A DNA stretch of 64,000 bases from Desulfuromonadaceae bacterium (GTDB taxonomy: Bacteria > Desulfobacterota > Desulfuromonadia > Geobacterales > Pseudopelobacteraceae). Shown one piece after another: positions 43,934 to 53,050 of the stretch. Numbering within the stretch: position 1 is the stretch's first letter; every line of letters starts with the position of its first letter. The notes under the pieces were generated by a model. It saw only the letters and a program-made list of their open reading frames with translations, was not told where the DNA came from and searched no databases. The position numbers were made by a program, and so were the translations under genes. The DNA is taken from NCBI GenBank assembly GCA_028687585.1, contig JAQTZV010000027.1, forward strand, positions 1-64,000, read 5' to 3'.

Positions 43934-45669
43934 AGGGGTTGGGGCTGTTCAGTCGGCACCTGCAGGGGAAAAAGGCTCTCATCTGCGCCCTGTTTCTGCT
44001 CGGACTGGCTGGTGCCGCGACCTCTCTGGCATCGCCGCTGATCGGAAAGACCTTCATCGATTCCGTCGTTGGAAAACATAACTATGCTCTGGTGCCGTAC
44101 ATTGCCATGGCACTCCTCGGCCTGGCTGTTGCCGATCTGATACTCGGTGCCTGTACACGGCGGGTTCACACAACACTCTCGGCCGGGGTGCTGGTAGAGC
44201 TCAGGGAACGGCTCTTTGCGCACTGTCTGCACGCTCCGCTGGACGAGATGGAACGCTTCCGCCAGGGTGACCTGCTGAACCGTTTCAGCGCTGATATCAC
44301 GAAGATCCAGACGCTGCTGGTGGACGGTTTCCTTGGATTCTTCCAGAACATCCTCTTCCTGATCGTTGCGGCTGCAATCCTTCTGCGTCTGTCGGTTCAG
44401 CTTGCTCTCTGGAGTTTTCTCGGTATTATTGTTGCCCTGATTATTACGACGGCGTTCCGCAGGCCGGTAGAACGGGGCACCCGCATCGTTCGTGAAGCCA
44501 TGGTTGACCTGTCGCATTTCCTCACCGAGCGCCTTGGCGCGCTGCGGGCAGTTCGCCTCCATGAAGCAGAGTCGCAGGACCAACACTCATTTTCCGCCTA
44601 CAATGCCACCCTTGTCCGCCGCTTGCTGAAATTCCAAAACCTCGATGCCGCCGCCTCCGGATTTCCCGCCCTGGCTCTTGCCGCAAGTCTGGCCTGGATC
44701 TATCTCCTGGGGGGGCGGCTGATCGAAAGCGGGGCCATAACTTTGGGAACTTTCGTCGCGTTTATTCTGTATCAGGGGCGACTGGTCAGCCCGGCTATGG
44801 GGATGCTGGGGCTGATGCGCAACCTTCAGGAAGCCCGGGTCAGTCTGGATCGTGTGGCTGAGGTTTTGGCGCACGAGGCTGTTGCTGCGCCGGTAACGCA
44901 TGGATCAGCTGAACCGGGCGAGATTGTTCTTCAGGACGTCAGTTTTGCCTATGCCGGCTTACCAGCGGTTCTTGACGGAGCCCGGCTGAAGGTTGCAGCG
45001 GGAGAGCGCATTGCGGTCTTCGGGATGTCAGGGGCCGGTAAGTCAACCCTTGTGCAGATGCTGTTTGGTCTGCGTACGCCGCATAAAGGGCAAATTATGG
45101 TTGGCAGTGCAGCCGACAATTGCCGGGCAACGCTGGGCTACGCCGGTGGCGATCCATTTTTGCTGCACGCGACTGTAGCCGAGAATCTGCGCTATGGCAA
45201 CCCGGGAGTCAACGACGGTGATTTGCAGGCTGCAGCCGCTCTGGCAGAAGCTCACGGGTTTATCAGCGAGCTTCCTGACGGATATCAGACGAGTATCGGC
45301 GGCCGGGGACTGGCGCTCTCTGACGGGCAACGCCAACGAATCGGCCTGACCCGGCTGATTCTGCGCAATCCGGGAATTTTGGTGCTGGATGAGGCGTTTT
45401 CTGCGCTCGATCCCGACACTGAGGCCAAGGTACGGCGCAATCTGTTCAACCATTTTCCCGAGCGGACCTTTGTGGTTATCACCCATCGCCTCCATGGTCT
45501 GGATGATTTCGACCGCCTGTATCTCTTGAAAGCGGGACAGCTGCGGCAGGTTAACAGTCAGGAGCTGACTGTCGAACTTGACGGTGCGGCAGTCAGACAG
45601 TCAGCCTCGAATCTGGTCATGCTTCATCAGGTCCGTGCTCTCAAATATGCGGCGGAGCGGAGGCAATGA
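43927..45669 (+). CDS. qhpF: ABC exporter QhpF for the QhpC precursor
   Basis: About 580 residues from ATG 43927 (AAAGGA upstream, start overlaps the U32 stop in ATGCTGA). Six membrane helices (about 15-310) precede an ATPase domain with Walker A GMSGAGKST, signature LSDGQRQRIG (note D for the usual G) and Walker B GILVLDEAFSALD. In Paracoccus QhpF is the ABC transporter that exports the processed gamma subunit to the periplasm. It overlaps the qhpE start by 4 bases. Confidence 0.88.
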   Translation: MLKGLGLFSRHLQGKKALICALFLLGLAGAATSLASPLIGKTFIDSVVGKHNYALVPYIAMALLGLAVADLILGACTRRVHTTLSAGVLVELRERLFAHCLHAPLDEMERFRQGDLLNRFSADITKIQTLLVDGFLGFFQNILFLIVAAAILLRLSVQLALWSFLGIIVALIITTAFRRPVERGTRIVREAMVDLSHFLTERLGALRAVRLHEAESQDQHSFSAYNATLVRRLLKFQNLDAAASGFPALALAASLAWIYLLGGRLIESGAITLGTFVAFILYQGRLVSPAMGMLGLMRNLQEARVSLDRVAEVLAHEAVAAPVTHGSAEPGEIVLQDVSFAYAGLPAVLDGARLKVAAGERIAVFGMSGAGKSTLVQMLFGLRTPHKGQIMVGSAADNCRATLGYAGGDPFLLHATVAENLRYGNPGVNDGDLQAAAALAEAHGFISELPDGYQTSIGGRGLALSDGQRQRIGLTRLILRNPGILVLDEAFSALDPDTEAKVRRNLFNHFPERTFVVITHRLHGLDDFDRLYLLKAGQLRQVNSQELTVELDGAAVRQSASNLVMLHQVRALKYAAERRQ

Positions 45670-46295
45670 CCCGTATCGGAGTAATAGATACCGGGATTAA
45701 TCCCTGGCATTCCCACATCAGGGGCGGAGTGACCGGCCTGCGCATGTATCTCGATAGCAATGGGAGGATTCGGGAAGATGACGATTTCCGCGATCTGGTC
45801 GGCCACGGCACCGCCGTTGCCGGCATTCTTCGCCAGCAGCTTCCGCTGGTTGAGCTCTTTGCCGTCAGGGTTTTTGAACAGGATCTCAGTTGCTATCCCT
45901 CATTGGTAGCGCGTGCCATGCTGCGGGCGGCAGCCGAAGGGTGCACAATTCTTAATATGAGCCTGGGAATGTCCCCCGGTCCCGGTTCCGAACTGCTCGT
46001 TATGGCATGCCAGGAGGTTATGGAGGCAGGCTGCACGATCGTTGCGGCGGGTCATCCTGGTAATTCCGGCCTGTTGCCCGCATCGATCTCCGGTGTGCTT
46101 GGTGCCATTGCGGATGATACTGTTCCGGTTGGAGAAATCAGCATGCGTCAAGAAAACTGCTACCCCTATGCCGCTTCCGGGAGTCCGCGCGATCTTGACG
46201 GCCTTAAAACGTCGGATAACCTCTGGGGAAACTCGTTTGCCTGTGCCCGGGTAACGGCATATATGGTTGAATTATCATCAAAAGACAGGAGTTAA
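45666..46295 (+). CDS. qhpE: Subtilisin-like protease QhpE
   Basis: A 209-residue S8 peptidase with catalytic triad D8 (GVIDTGI), H47 (GHGTAVAG) and S190 (WGNSFACAR). It lacks a signal peptide and prodomain and is small, like the cytosolic QhpE that removes the QhpC leader in Paracoccus. It is coupled to qhpF through ATGA and followed 2 bases later by the AOR gene. Confidence 0.92.
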   Translation: MTRIGVIDTGINPWHSHIRGGVTGLRMYLDSNGRIREDDDFRDLVGHGTAVAGILRQQLPLVELFAVRVFEQDLSCYPSLVARAMLRAAAEGCTILNMSLGMSPGPGSELLVMACQEVMEAGCTIVAAGHPGNSGLLPASISGVLGAIADDTVPVGEISMRQENCYPYAASGSPRDLDGLKTSDNLWGNSFACARVTAYMVELSSKDRS

Positions 46296-46297
46296 TC

Positions 46298-48004
46298 ATG
46301 AACAAAATTCTGAGAATAAACATGAATGATGCCACTGCAAGCTTCCAGGATACGGATAAAAGCTCTGAGCTGTTCGGTGGCCGCGGCTTGATTGCCAGGA
46401 TTCTTACCGAAGAGGTTCCGGCACTCTGTGACCCACTGGGACCGGATAATAAACTGGTATTCTGCCCCGGGCTGCTGGGGGATACCGTGGCCCCCTGTCA
46501 CGGCCGTTTATCGATCGGCGGGAAAAGCCCCCTTACCGGCACCATCAAGGAGGCCAATGCCGGCGGTACTTTTGCCAAACAAATGGTCAGCCTCGGATTA
46601 AAGGCCCTGATCGTGGAAGGGCAACCCTCCTCAAAAGAGTGGTCGATTGTTGTTCTGGGCAACAACACGGCTGAAATACTCCCGGCAGCAAAATATGTGG
46701 GCATGAACAATTATCAATTGACCGATGAGCTGCGCAAGGAGTTCGGGAACACGGTCAGTATCGCATCAATCGGATGTGCCGGTGAGCGCGGCTATCGCAA
46801 CTCGACCATTCAGATCACCGATCCGGAAGGTCGCCCAAGCCGTGCCGCCGCTCGTGGCGGATTGGGTTCCGTTATGGGATCCAAACGGATCAAGGCATTT
46901 ATCATCAAGGAAACGGGAGCGTACAAAGTTGCGTATCATGACCGGGCGGCATTTCACGAAAATAATCGTCTCTACACGAAGGAGGTGCTTGCCAACCCAA
47001 TCTCCGGGCAGGGTCTGCCGGCCCTGGGAACCGCCGTCCTCGTCAACATGACCAACGCCATGGGCATCCTGCCCACCAATAACTTCAGCCGGGGCCAGTT
47101 CGAGTATGCCGAGGAGATCAGCGGTGAGAAAATTGCCGAACTCCAGTCCTCCCGTAACGGAGTTACGAAACATGCCTGCCATGCAGGATGCGTTATCCAC
47201 TGTTCCAACGTCATCAATGACGCTGCCGGCAACTATCTGACTTCCGGGTTTGAATACGAGACCATCGGCCTGAACGGAGCAAACTGCGGTATCCGCGACA
47301 TCGATGTTGTGGCGCAGATTGACCGGATCTGTGATGATCTGGGTATAGATACCATGGAGACCGGCTGCACCATCGGAGTCTGCATGGAAGCGGGCAGGAT
47401 TTCTTTTGGTGATGGTGCCGGCGCCTTGAAATTGCTGCAGGAAATGAAAGAGGGGAGCGAGTTCGGCCATTTGATGGGGCAGGGTACGGAAGTTACCGGC
47501 AAGGCGCTGGGTGTCAAGCGGATTCCGACCGTCAAGGGTCAGGCTATCGCGGCCTATGACCCGCGTGGTCTCAAAGGAACCGGTGTCACGTATGCCACGT
47601 CGCCGATGGGTGCCGACCATACCGCCGGGCATACTCTGGGAACGCCGGGTGACCCGGGCGATAAGGAAGGTAAAGTGGAAACATCGCGCAATGTTCAGGT
47701 GGCCATGGCGGTGATTGATAGCCTCGGCATGTGTCTATTTGCCAGTTTCGTCTTCGAGAATCCGGACAACATCACTCTGTTGGCGAACATGGTGGGTGCC
47801 AAGTTTGGCGGCGAGTGGGATATTCCGAAACTGATGGGACTCGGTGTTCAGACACTGGCAATGGAGAAAAAGTTCAACAGGGACGCCGGCTTTACTGCCA
47901 AGGATGACCGTCTGCCGGAGTTTATGTACAGTGAGACCCTCCCGGACAGCGGACTGGTGTTTGATATTACCGATGAAGAACTGGCTGTTACTCTGCCGTT
48001 TTAA
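46298..48004 (+). CDS. aor: Aldehyde:ferredoxin oxidoreductase (tungsten-type)
   Basis: A 568-residue cytosolic enzyme that oxidises aldehydes to acids, reducing ferredoxin. Domain 1 (about 1-205) has the pterin-binding opening LRINMNDATASF...GGRGLIARIL and GGKSPLTGTIKEANAGG. Cluster ligands are C294-x3-C298-x3-C302 (CHAGCVIHC) and C479 (SLGMCLF); the first interval is three rather than the two residues of Pyrococcus AOR. As last gene of the qhp operon, with a GGAG site, it very likely oxidises the aldehyde released from the amine. Confidence 0.92.
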   Translation: MNKILRINMNDATASFQDTDKSSELFGGRGLIARILTEEVPALCDPLGPDNKLVFCPGLLGDTVAPCHGRLSIGGKSPLTGTIKEANAGGTFAKQMVSLGLKALIVEGQPSSKEWSIVVLGNNTAEILPAAKYVGMNNYQLTDELRKEFGNTVSIASIGCAGERGYRNSTIQITDPEGRPSRAAARGGLGSVMGSKRIKAFIIKETGAYKVAYHDRAAFHENNRLYTKEVLANPISGQGLPALGTAVLVNMTNAMGILPTNNFSRGQFEYAEEISGEKIAELQSSRNGVTKHACHAGCVIHCSNVINDAAGNYLTSGFEYETIGLNGANCGIRDIDVVAQIDRICDDLGIDTMETGCTIGVCMEAGRISFGDGAGALKLLQEMKEGSEFGHLMGQGTEVTGKALGVKRIPTVKGQAIAAYDPRGLKGTGVTYATSPMGADHTAGHTLGTPGDPGDKEGKVETSRNVQVAMAVIDSLGMCLFASFVFENPDNITLLANMVGAKFGGEWDIPKLMGLGVQTLAMEKKFNRDAGFTAKDDRLPEFMYSETLPDSGLVFDITDEELAVTLPF

Positions 48005-48117
48005 TGCCAGCATCTGCCCGGCGAATCACTTGTCACACTTGAGCAATAGACGAAGGAATCAATCCCGGTAAATTTACCGCTCCCGGTCGCAAGTTTATTA
48101 ACAATTCACGAATGTAT

Positions 48118-48489
48118 TCAGCTCTCAAACAGACTCATCTGAGTGGGCGTGGCTGCATTGCGTTCACTCTTTAGTGATTTTGCTGATGGTATTTTTTTCT
48201 GAGTTTCTTGCTGCTGTCTTTTTGATGCATTTTGTATAGCCTTACTTCCTTTGTCAGTAACTGCGTTACGCTTTCCTCTCTTCTCGCGGGATTCGGAAAC
48301 CTTTGAATTCTCTTCAACCAGCAATTCGATGAGTTTTGCCTGCGATGTGCAGTTGTGTTGTTTAACCAACAGAGCCAGTTTTTCAAACAGTTCCGGTTTC
48401 ACTGCTACATTCAGCCGACGAAGACCAGCAGTTCTCTCCCTGTCTCGTTTTGCCGCCATTCGTATACTTGCTGTTGTGTCGCGTCCCAT
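48118..48489 (-). CDS. Ribbon-helix-helix-like DNA-binding protein with C-terminal clamp-binding-like motif
   Basis: A 123-residue basic protein. Residues 24-60 (RRLNVAVKPELFEKLALLVKQHNCTSQAKLIELLVEE) have the pattern of a ribbon-helix-helix DNA-binding domain. A lysine/serine-rich linker follows and the chain ends in QMSLFES; QxSLF matches the pentapeptide that binds the beta sliding clamp. The gene stands alone and a 7-bp-arm palindrome lies just upstream (48509-48523), which suggests autoregulation. It could also be a plasmid-type partition or antitoxin protein, but no partner is adjacent. Confidence 0.6.
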   Translation of the reverse strand: MGRDTTASIRMAAKRDRERTAGLRRLNVAVKPELFEKLALLVKQHNCTSQAKLIELLVEENSKVSESREKRGKRNAVTDKGSKAIQNASKRQQQETQKKIPSAKSLKSERNAATPTQMSLFES

Positions 48490-48508
48490 AGCGCACCTTT
48501 CGTTGCTT

Positions 48509-48523
48509 AGTTACGGCGTAACT
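48509..48523 (-). promoter_or_regulatory. Palindrome upstream of the ribbon-helix-helix gene, probable operator
   Basis: AGTTACG G CGTAACT is a perfect dyad with 7-base arms, 20 bases before the ATG of the 48118-48489 gene on the minus strand. Confidence 0.5.
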
Positions 48524-48714
48524 TATTTACAATATGCTTTGAGTATCAGAATTACAGCGACTAATCAATATATTCTGTGACAGCCGGTAAATAAGACCAA
48601 CGGTAAGCAGAAACCGACTGTAATCAGATAAATGTTTGACATAACGCTTCATCGGTCTAAAATGCCCTAACCAGAAAAAATAAATAATAAAAAAATAATG
48701 GCAAGGAATTTTAC

Positions 48715-50529
48715 ATGAGTTATCAGACTCCTCCACTGCACAGGACAGCGTCCATAAAAATTGTAGCAATCTACGCGCTGTTTGGTTTCGGTTGGATATA
48801 CTGGTCTGATACCGTGGTGGGCTGGCTGGTACATGATCCTGCCACTATGGTTAAAATTGCCGTAATCAAAGGTTTTCTCTTCATTTTTTGTACCTCAGTT
48901 CTTCTGTACTCCTTAATCAACCGTTTCATTAAGCAAATTACTACTGAACGCAAGCAGGCGGAATCGGTATTAGAGAAGAGCGAAGCTAAATTTGCGACAG
49001 CATTTAAAGCAATCCCTGAGGCGTTGGCATTAACTTCAATGGAAGATGGCAGACATATTGAGGTTAATGACGCTTTTCTTGCAATATCCGGTTTGCAACG
49101 AGATGAGGTAATCGGCCACACGTCCATTGAGCTGGATTTCTGGGTCGACCAGCAACAACGACAGCAGTTTTTTGATAAGCTCTCTGTTGATGGCTCGCTG
49201 AAAAATTATGAAGTCAAATATCGGGTAAAAAATGATGAAGTGCGGGATTTTGAACTTTCCAGTGAAATCATTGAAATTGATGGCAAGAAGTGCAGCCTTA
49301 ATTTCATACGGGATATCACCGAGCGAAAGAAATTTGAAGAAGAAAGAGTTGCACTTCAGCAACAATTCCAACAGGCCCAGAAAATGGAAAGTCTTGGCGT
49401 ATTGGCAGGTGGCATTGCCCATGATTTTAACAATCTGCTTGCCGTTATCATTGGCCGATGTTCATTGGCAAAACTCAGGCCGTTAGCAGCTGTGGATAAC
49501 ATTCCACATATAGAAACCGCTGCTGAGCGTGCCGCCTCACTCTGCCAACAGATGCTGGCATATGCCGGGAAAGCCAATATTACAAAATCACAGATACACC
49601 TTGATGGCCTGGTAGATGAAATGGTCAATTTGACTAAATCCACAATTGGCCAGAACGTGAAGATCACCTGTGATCTCGCATCCGATATTCCGCCCATCAT
49701 AGCCGATGCCAGCCAGATTTGGCAGGTTACCATGAACCTGATCATTAACGCAGCGGAAGCCATCGGTGAGTCACCGGGTGAGATCAAAATCTCTCTCGCC
49801 AAAAAGAGTGTCAGGGGCGATCAAATGGAAATAGACAATCTTGGCGCCATCATACCCACCGGTCGGTATGTCTGCCTGGAAGTTTCAGACAACGGCTGTG
49901 GCATGGACGCCGAAATCCGGCAGAGAATCTTTGAGCCGTTCTTTACTACCAAATTTAGTGGTCGCGGATTGGGGATGTCAGCCGTACTCGGTATCATAAA
50001 ATCTCATAACGGAGCGTTACAACTCTTCAGCAAGCCGGCCAACGGCACGACATTCAAAGTCTACTTACCCGTTTCGTTGACTGAATCAGCAGAGTACCAA
50101 CCTCATCAGCACATAAACCCGCCAAATCCGTGGAAGGGAAACGGCACTGTTTTGCTGGTAGAGGACGAAGAAGAGGTCATATACATCGCAGAATTGATGC
50201 TTGAGGAACTCGGCTTAAGGGTGTTAAAGGCATACAACGGCAGAGAAGGTCTGAAACTTTATCAGCAGAATGCCACGATCATCACGTTGGTTATAACGGA
50301 CATAGGAATGCCGGTTATGGATGGTTATGCACTGATCAGAGAGCTGAAGAAACTCAAGCCTGAACTGCCGATCATTATCTCCAGTGGTTTCGGTGACGTT
50401 GATATTACATCACAAATCCCCGGTGGGGGGATAACCGGGTTAATCAACAAGCCATATAACTTTGATCAGCTGCGGGATGAGATAGTGAGTGTTTTGGATG
50501 ATGCAAAAATCGAAGATTACACGTTATGA
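48715..50529 (+). CDS. PAS-domain hybrid histidine kinase with C-terminal receiver
   Basis: A 604-residue membrane sensor. Two helices (about 13-32 and 43-67) sit close together, leaving almost no periplasmic domain. A PAS domain (about 90-205, LEKSEAKFATAFKAIPEALAL) precedes a HisKA box GGIAHDFNNLLAVI, an ATPase domain with DNGCGMDAEIRQRIFEPFFTTK, and a receiver domain (about 475-595) with VITDIGMPVMDG. This is the typical soluble-signal or redox-sensing hybrid of these bacteria; the partner is not encoded next door. AAGGA precedes the ATG. Confidence 0.9.
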   Translation: MSYQTPPLHRTASIKIVAIYALFGFGWIYWSDTVVGWLVHDPATMVKIAVIKGFLFIFCTSVLLYSLINRFIKQITTERKQAESVLEKSEAKFATAFKAIPEALALTSMEDGRHIEVNDAFLAISGLQRDEVIGHTSIELDFWVDQQQRQQFFDKLSVDGSLKNYEVKYRVKNDEVRDFELSSEIIEIDGKKCSLNFIRDITERKKFEEERVALQQQFQQAQKMESLGVLAGGIAHDFNNLLAVIIGRCSLAKLRPLAAVDNIPHIETAAERAASLCQQMLAYAGKANITKSQIHLDGLVDEMVNLTKSTIGQNVKITCDLASDIPPIIADASQIWQVTMNLIINAAEAIGESPGEIKISLAKKSVRGDQMEIDNLGAIIPTGRYVCLEVSDNGCGMDAEIRQRIFEPFFTTKFSGRGLGMSAVLGIIKSHNGALQLFSKPANGTTFKVYLPVSLTESAEYQPHQHINPPNPWKGNGTVLLVEDEEEVIYIAELMLEELGLRVLKAYNGREGLKLYQQNATIITLVITDIGMPVMDGYALIRELKKLKPELPIIISSGFGDVDITSQIPGGGITGLINKPYNFDQLRDEIVSVLDDAKIEDYTL

Positions 50530-50539
50530 GGAGACTGCA

Positions 50540-51163
50540 ATGGGAATATTTGACAAGGTAACGGAAAAAATTCAGCAAACAAAAAACGATATTCGTCCGA
50601 AATTTCTATCTGTATCAGAAGAAGAACTGAAAAAACTGCTGATTCAAGGTGAGTCGCTTGTTTCTACGATAACGCAAGCTGTTGCTACCAGTGCAAAGAC
50701 AGTGATTTTGACAAATCTAAGAATCATCGTCTATGACCATGGAATGCTTAGCTCCAGCTTTAAAGACTATTATTTCAGAGATATGAAAGATGCGCGGTTC
50801 GATATGACTGTGTTAAGCGGGGGCACAATAACAATAAATGCCGATAAAGGTAATAATGCCGGAGCCGTGACAATAACGGATTTACCATTGCAGGAATCAA
50901 AACGTTTTTATTCACGTCTTCAAGAAATTGAAAGAGAGTGGTGGGAAAAGAAACGGGACCTTGAGCTTGAAGAAAAACGAGCTGCAGCTGGCGGAACTCA
51001 AATTTCAATGGCCAACACACCTCAAAATACAAATAGCCAAACACCATCAACAGGTAATGATGTTGAAAGTAAACTGCTAAAATTAAAAGGGCTGTTTGAT
51101 AAAGGCCTTATTGATGAAAGCGATTATAAAGATCGAAAAAGTCAATTGCTGGCACAATTGTAG
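50540..51163 (+). CDS. PH-like domain protein with C-terminal SHOCT motif
   Basis: About 207 residues from ATG 50540, which has GAGGAG upstream; the longer frame to 50489 overlaps the kinase gene. Residues 20-125 resemble bacterial PH (bPH) domains (GESLVSTITQAVATSAKTVILTNLRIIVYDHG). The C-terminal 30 residues (LLKLKGLFDKGLIDESDYKDRKSQLL) are a clear SHOCT motif. Function unknown. It follows the kinase by 10 bases, so both belong to one transcript. Confidence 0.78.
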   Translation: MGIFDKVTEKIQQTKNDIRPKFLSVSEEELKKLLIQGESLVSTITQAVATSAKTVILTNLRIIVYDHGMLSSSFKDYYFRDMKDARFDMTVLSGGTITINADKGNNAGAVTITDLPLQESKRFYSRLQEIEREWWEKKRDLELEEKRAAAGGTQISMANTPQNTNSQTPSTGNDVESKLLKLKGLFDKGLIDESDYKDRKSQLLAQL

Positions 51164-51282
51164 CGTCTTATAGGGTTGTCCAACGAGCGCTCAGGCCATA
51201 TCCAGGCAAAACCCGTTTGACAGTTCAAGCCCAGTAGATGTTGACGATGGTTTATTACAAATGATATGTCTTTAGTAAGTTA

Positions 51283-51440
51283 GAAGTTATTTTCTGCGCA
51301 TTTTTAGTACGGTAGAAACCATTTCTGAGGGTTTTTGCAGAAATGATTTCGTGAGCGTACTTATCCCGTTTACCGGGGCCGGGAGAAAATAACTTCGTTA
51401 ACGCACGTATCCTGTTTATCTGGGTTAGGCAGATTTTTAG
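51283..51440. repeat. Palindromic repeat element in the 51164-51913 gene-free region
   Basis: GAAGTTATTTTCT (51283-51295) and AGAAAATAACTTC (51384-51396) are perfect 13-base inverted arms about 88 bases apart. Between them CATTTCTG and CAGAAATG form a second inner pair. The stretch from about 51343 also shows two degenerate direct units of about 46 bases, the second running to about 51435 (both containing TATCC.GTTTA.C.GGG). This looks like a dispersed non-coding repeat. The rest of 51164-51913 holds no convincing gene; a 33-codon frame at 51768-51869 (after GGGAGG, reading PDEFGWKMRAFRDQEKALGWL) may be a relic of a larger protein's end. Confidence 0.55.
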
Positions 51441-51913
51441 CAAAGGGGGCAAAATATGCCATATAAAATTAACTTCGCAGACCACGGAAAGGGTTTGATA
51501 TTCAAGAGGTCGGTCGGTTCTGCTTCCAGCAGTGGTGATTTTGCTAAGCTATTGTGAATTTTTTAGGAACACAAATCTTCACTGGCGGTTATTCGCTATG
51601 TCTATCTTGATTATACTGAACTGACAAATTTAAATTATCGAATGTTAATATTATGCGTTTTGTCAAAATCGCGAAAATAATTGCTTTGGATAATAAACAG
51701 TTGATTGTAGCTATCTGCGTGCCGCAGTTCGACACTTTATTGCATAACAAAACAATGGGAGGTTCACTTGCCAGATGAGTTCGGCTGGAAAATGAGGGCA
51801 TTCCGAGACCAGGAAAAAGCGCTTGGCTGGCTTAAAATGGTAGTTCAAGAAGATCTGACATTCACTTGACACCCGCAAAACCAAAACATTAAACAGTAAG
51901 GAAAATATTACCG

Positions 51914-52987
51914 ATGCATATTGCCGGGCAGCAGCTGAAAAACGTGGTACATGCAATTTTACTTCGGAGCGGCAGTGACGACACAGAGGCGCGACTGGTC
52001 GCCGAGCATCTTGTCAGGGCCAACCTGACCGGCCATGACAGCCATGGCGCCGGAATGCTCCCTACCTATGTCAAAAATGTGCGGGCAGGTATTTTACGCC
52101 CCGGCACAGCGGCCACTCTGATCCGGGATGACGGTGCGATCCTGGTGTTCGACGGACAGAGGGGATACGGCCAGAGGGTCGCCGCCGAGGCGATGTCCGC
52201 CGCCATTCAACGTTGCCGTGAGACCGGTCTGGTTGTCATGGCGCTCCGTAATGCCCATCATATCGGCAGAGTCGGCACCTATGGCGAACAGAGCATTGCT
52301 GCCGGACTTGTTTCACTCCATTTCGTCAACGTTATCGACCATGATCCGGTTGTTGCCCCGTTCGGCGGGAGGGACGCCCGCTATTCCACTAATCCGGTCT
52401 GCATGGCGATGCCGGCAACTGAATCCACCCCGTCGATACTGCTTGACATGGCCACCAGCAGGATCCCCATCGGCAAAGCCAGGGTTGCCATGAACCGTGG
52501 TGAACCTGTTGCGGCCGGACAGCTTCTTGACGCCGGAGGAGAACCAACCACCGATCCCCGGGTGTTGTTCCAGCAGCCGCGGGGGGCGCTGCTCCCGTTC
52601 GGGGAGCATAAGGGGTTCGGCCTCGCCTTTTTCTGCGAACTGCTGGCCGGCGTTCTGACGGGGGGCGGCACCATCCAGCCCGGAAACCCGCGACTTGGCG
52701 GCATCGTCAACAACATGCTGACCTTTGTCGTCGATCCCCGCCGCCTGGTGGACCATGCCTGGATGCAGGCGGAAATTGACGCCGTTGTCAATCATGTAAA
52801 AGCGTCGCCGCCGGCCGATCCCGGCGTGACGGTGATGGTTGCCGGTGATCCGGAGCGGCAGAAGTTTGCCGAGCGGTCGATGGCAGGGATTCAGATTGAA
52901 GAGGTCACGTGGGAGGAAATCCTGCAGGCAGGGGAGGAGGTTGGTCTCAGCCGCTCTTTTATGGATTCGGCTGCCCGCGGAGAATAA
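51914..52987 (+). CDS. Ldh_2 family malate/L-lactate-type dehydrogenase
   Basis: A 357-residue NAD(P)-dependent oxidoreductase of the Ldh_2 (malate/lactate/ureidoglycolate dehydrogenase) family: ANLTGHDSHGAGMLPTYV (substrate His), ALRNAHHIGRVGTYGEQ, PFGGRDARYSTNPVCMAMP and GALLPFGEHKGFGLAFFCELLAG. Substrate cannot be fixed from sequence; 2-hydroxy acids are typical. No strong ribosome site is visible, but the family start follows ATG 51914. It is 63 bases before a solute-binding protein. Confidence 0.88.
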   Translation: MHIAGQQLKNVVHAILLRSGSDDTEARLVAEHLVRANLTGHDSHGAGMLPTYVKNVRAGILRPGTAATLIRDDGAILVFDGQRGYGQRVAAEAMSAAIQRCRETGLVVMALRNAHHIGRVGTYGEQSIAAGLVSLHFVNVIDHDPVVAPFGGRDARYSTNPVCMAMPATESTPSILLDMATSRIPIGKARVAMNRGEPVAAGQLLDAGGEPTTDPRVLFQQPRGALLPFGEHKGFGLAFFCELLAGVLTGGGTIQPGNPRLGGIVNNMLTFVVDPRRLVDHAWMQAEIDAVVNHVKASPPADPGVTVMVAGDPERQKFAERSMAGIQIEEVTWEEILQAGEEVGLSRSFMDSAARGE

Positions 52988-53050
52988 CAGCTGCCGCGTA
53001 CGTCATTGCACCATACGAATGCATTACCTACAATACCCAGGAGGGGTCAG

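Noticed and set aside
51768-51869. 33-codon frame beginning PDEFGWKMRAF
   Set aside because: Has a ribosome-site-like GGGAGG but starts with TTG, is very short and has no upstream coding; at most a relic, mentioned under the repeat region.
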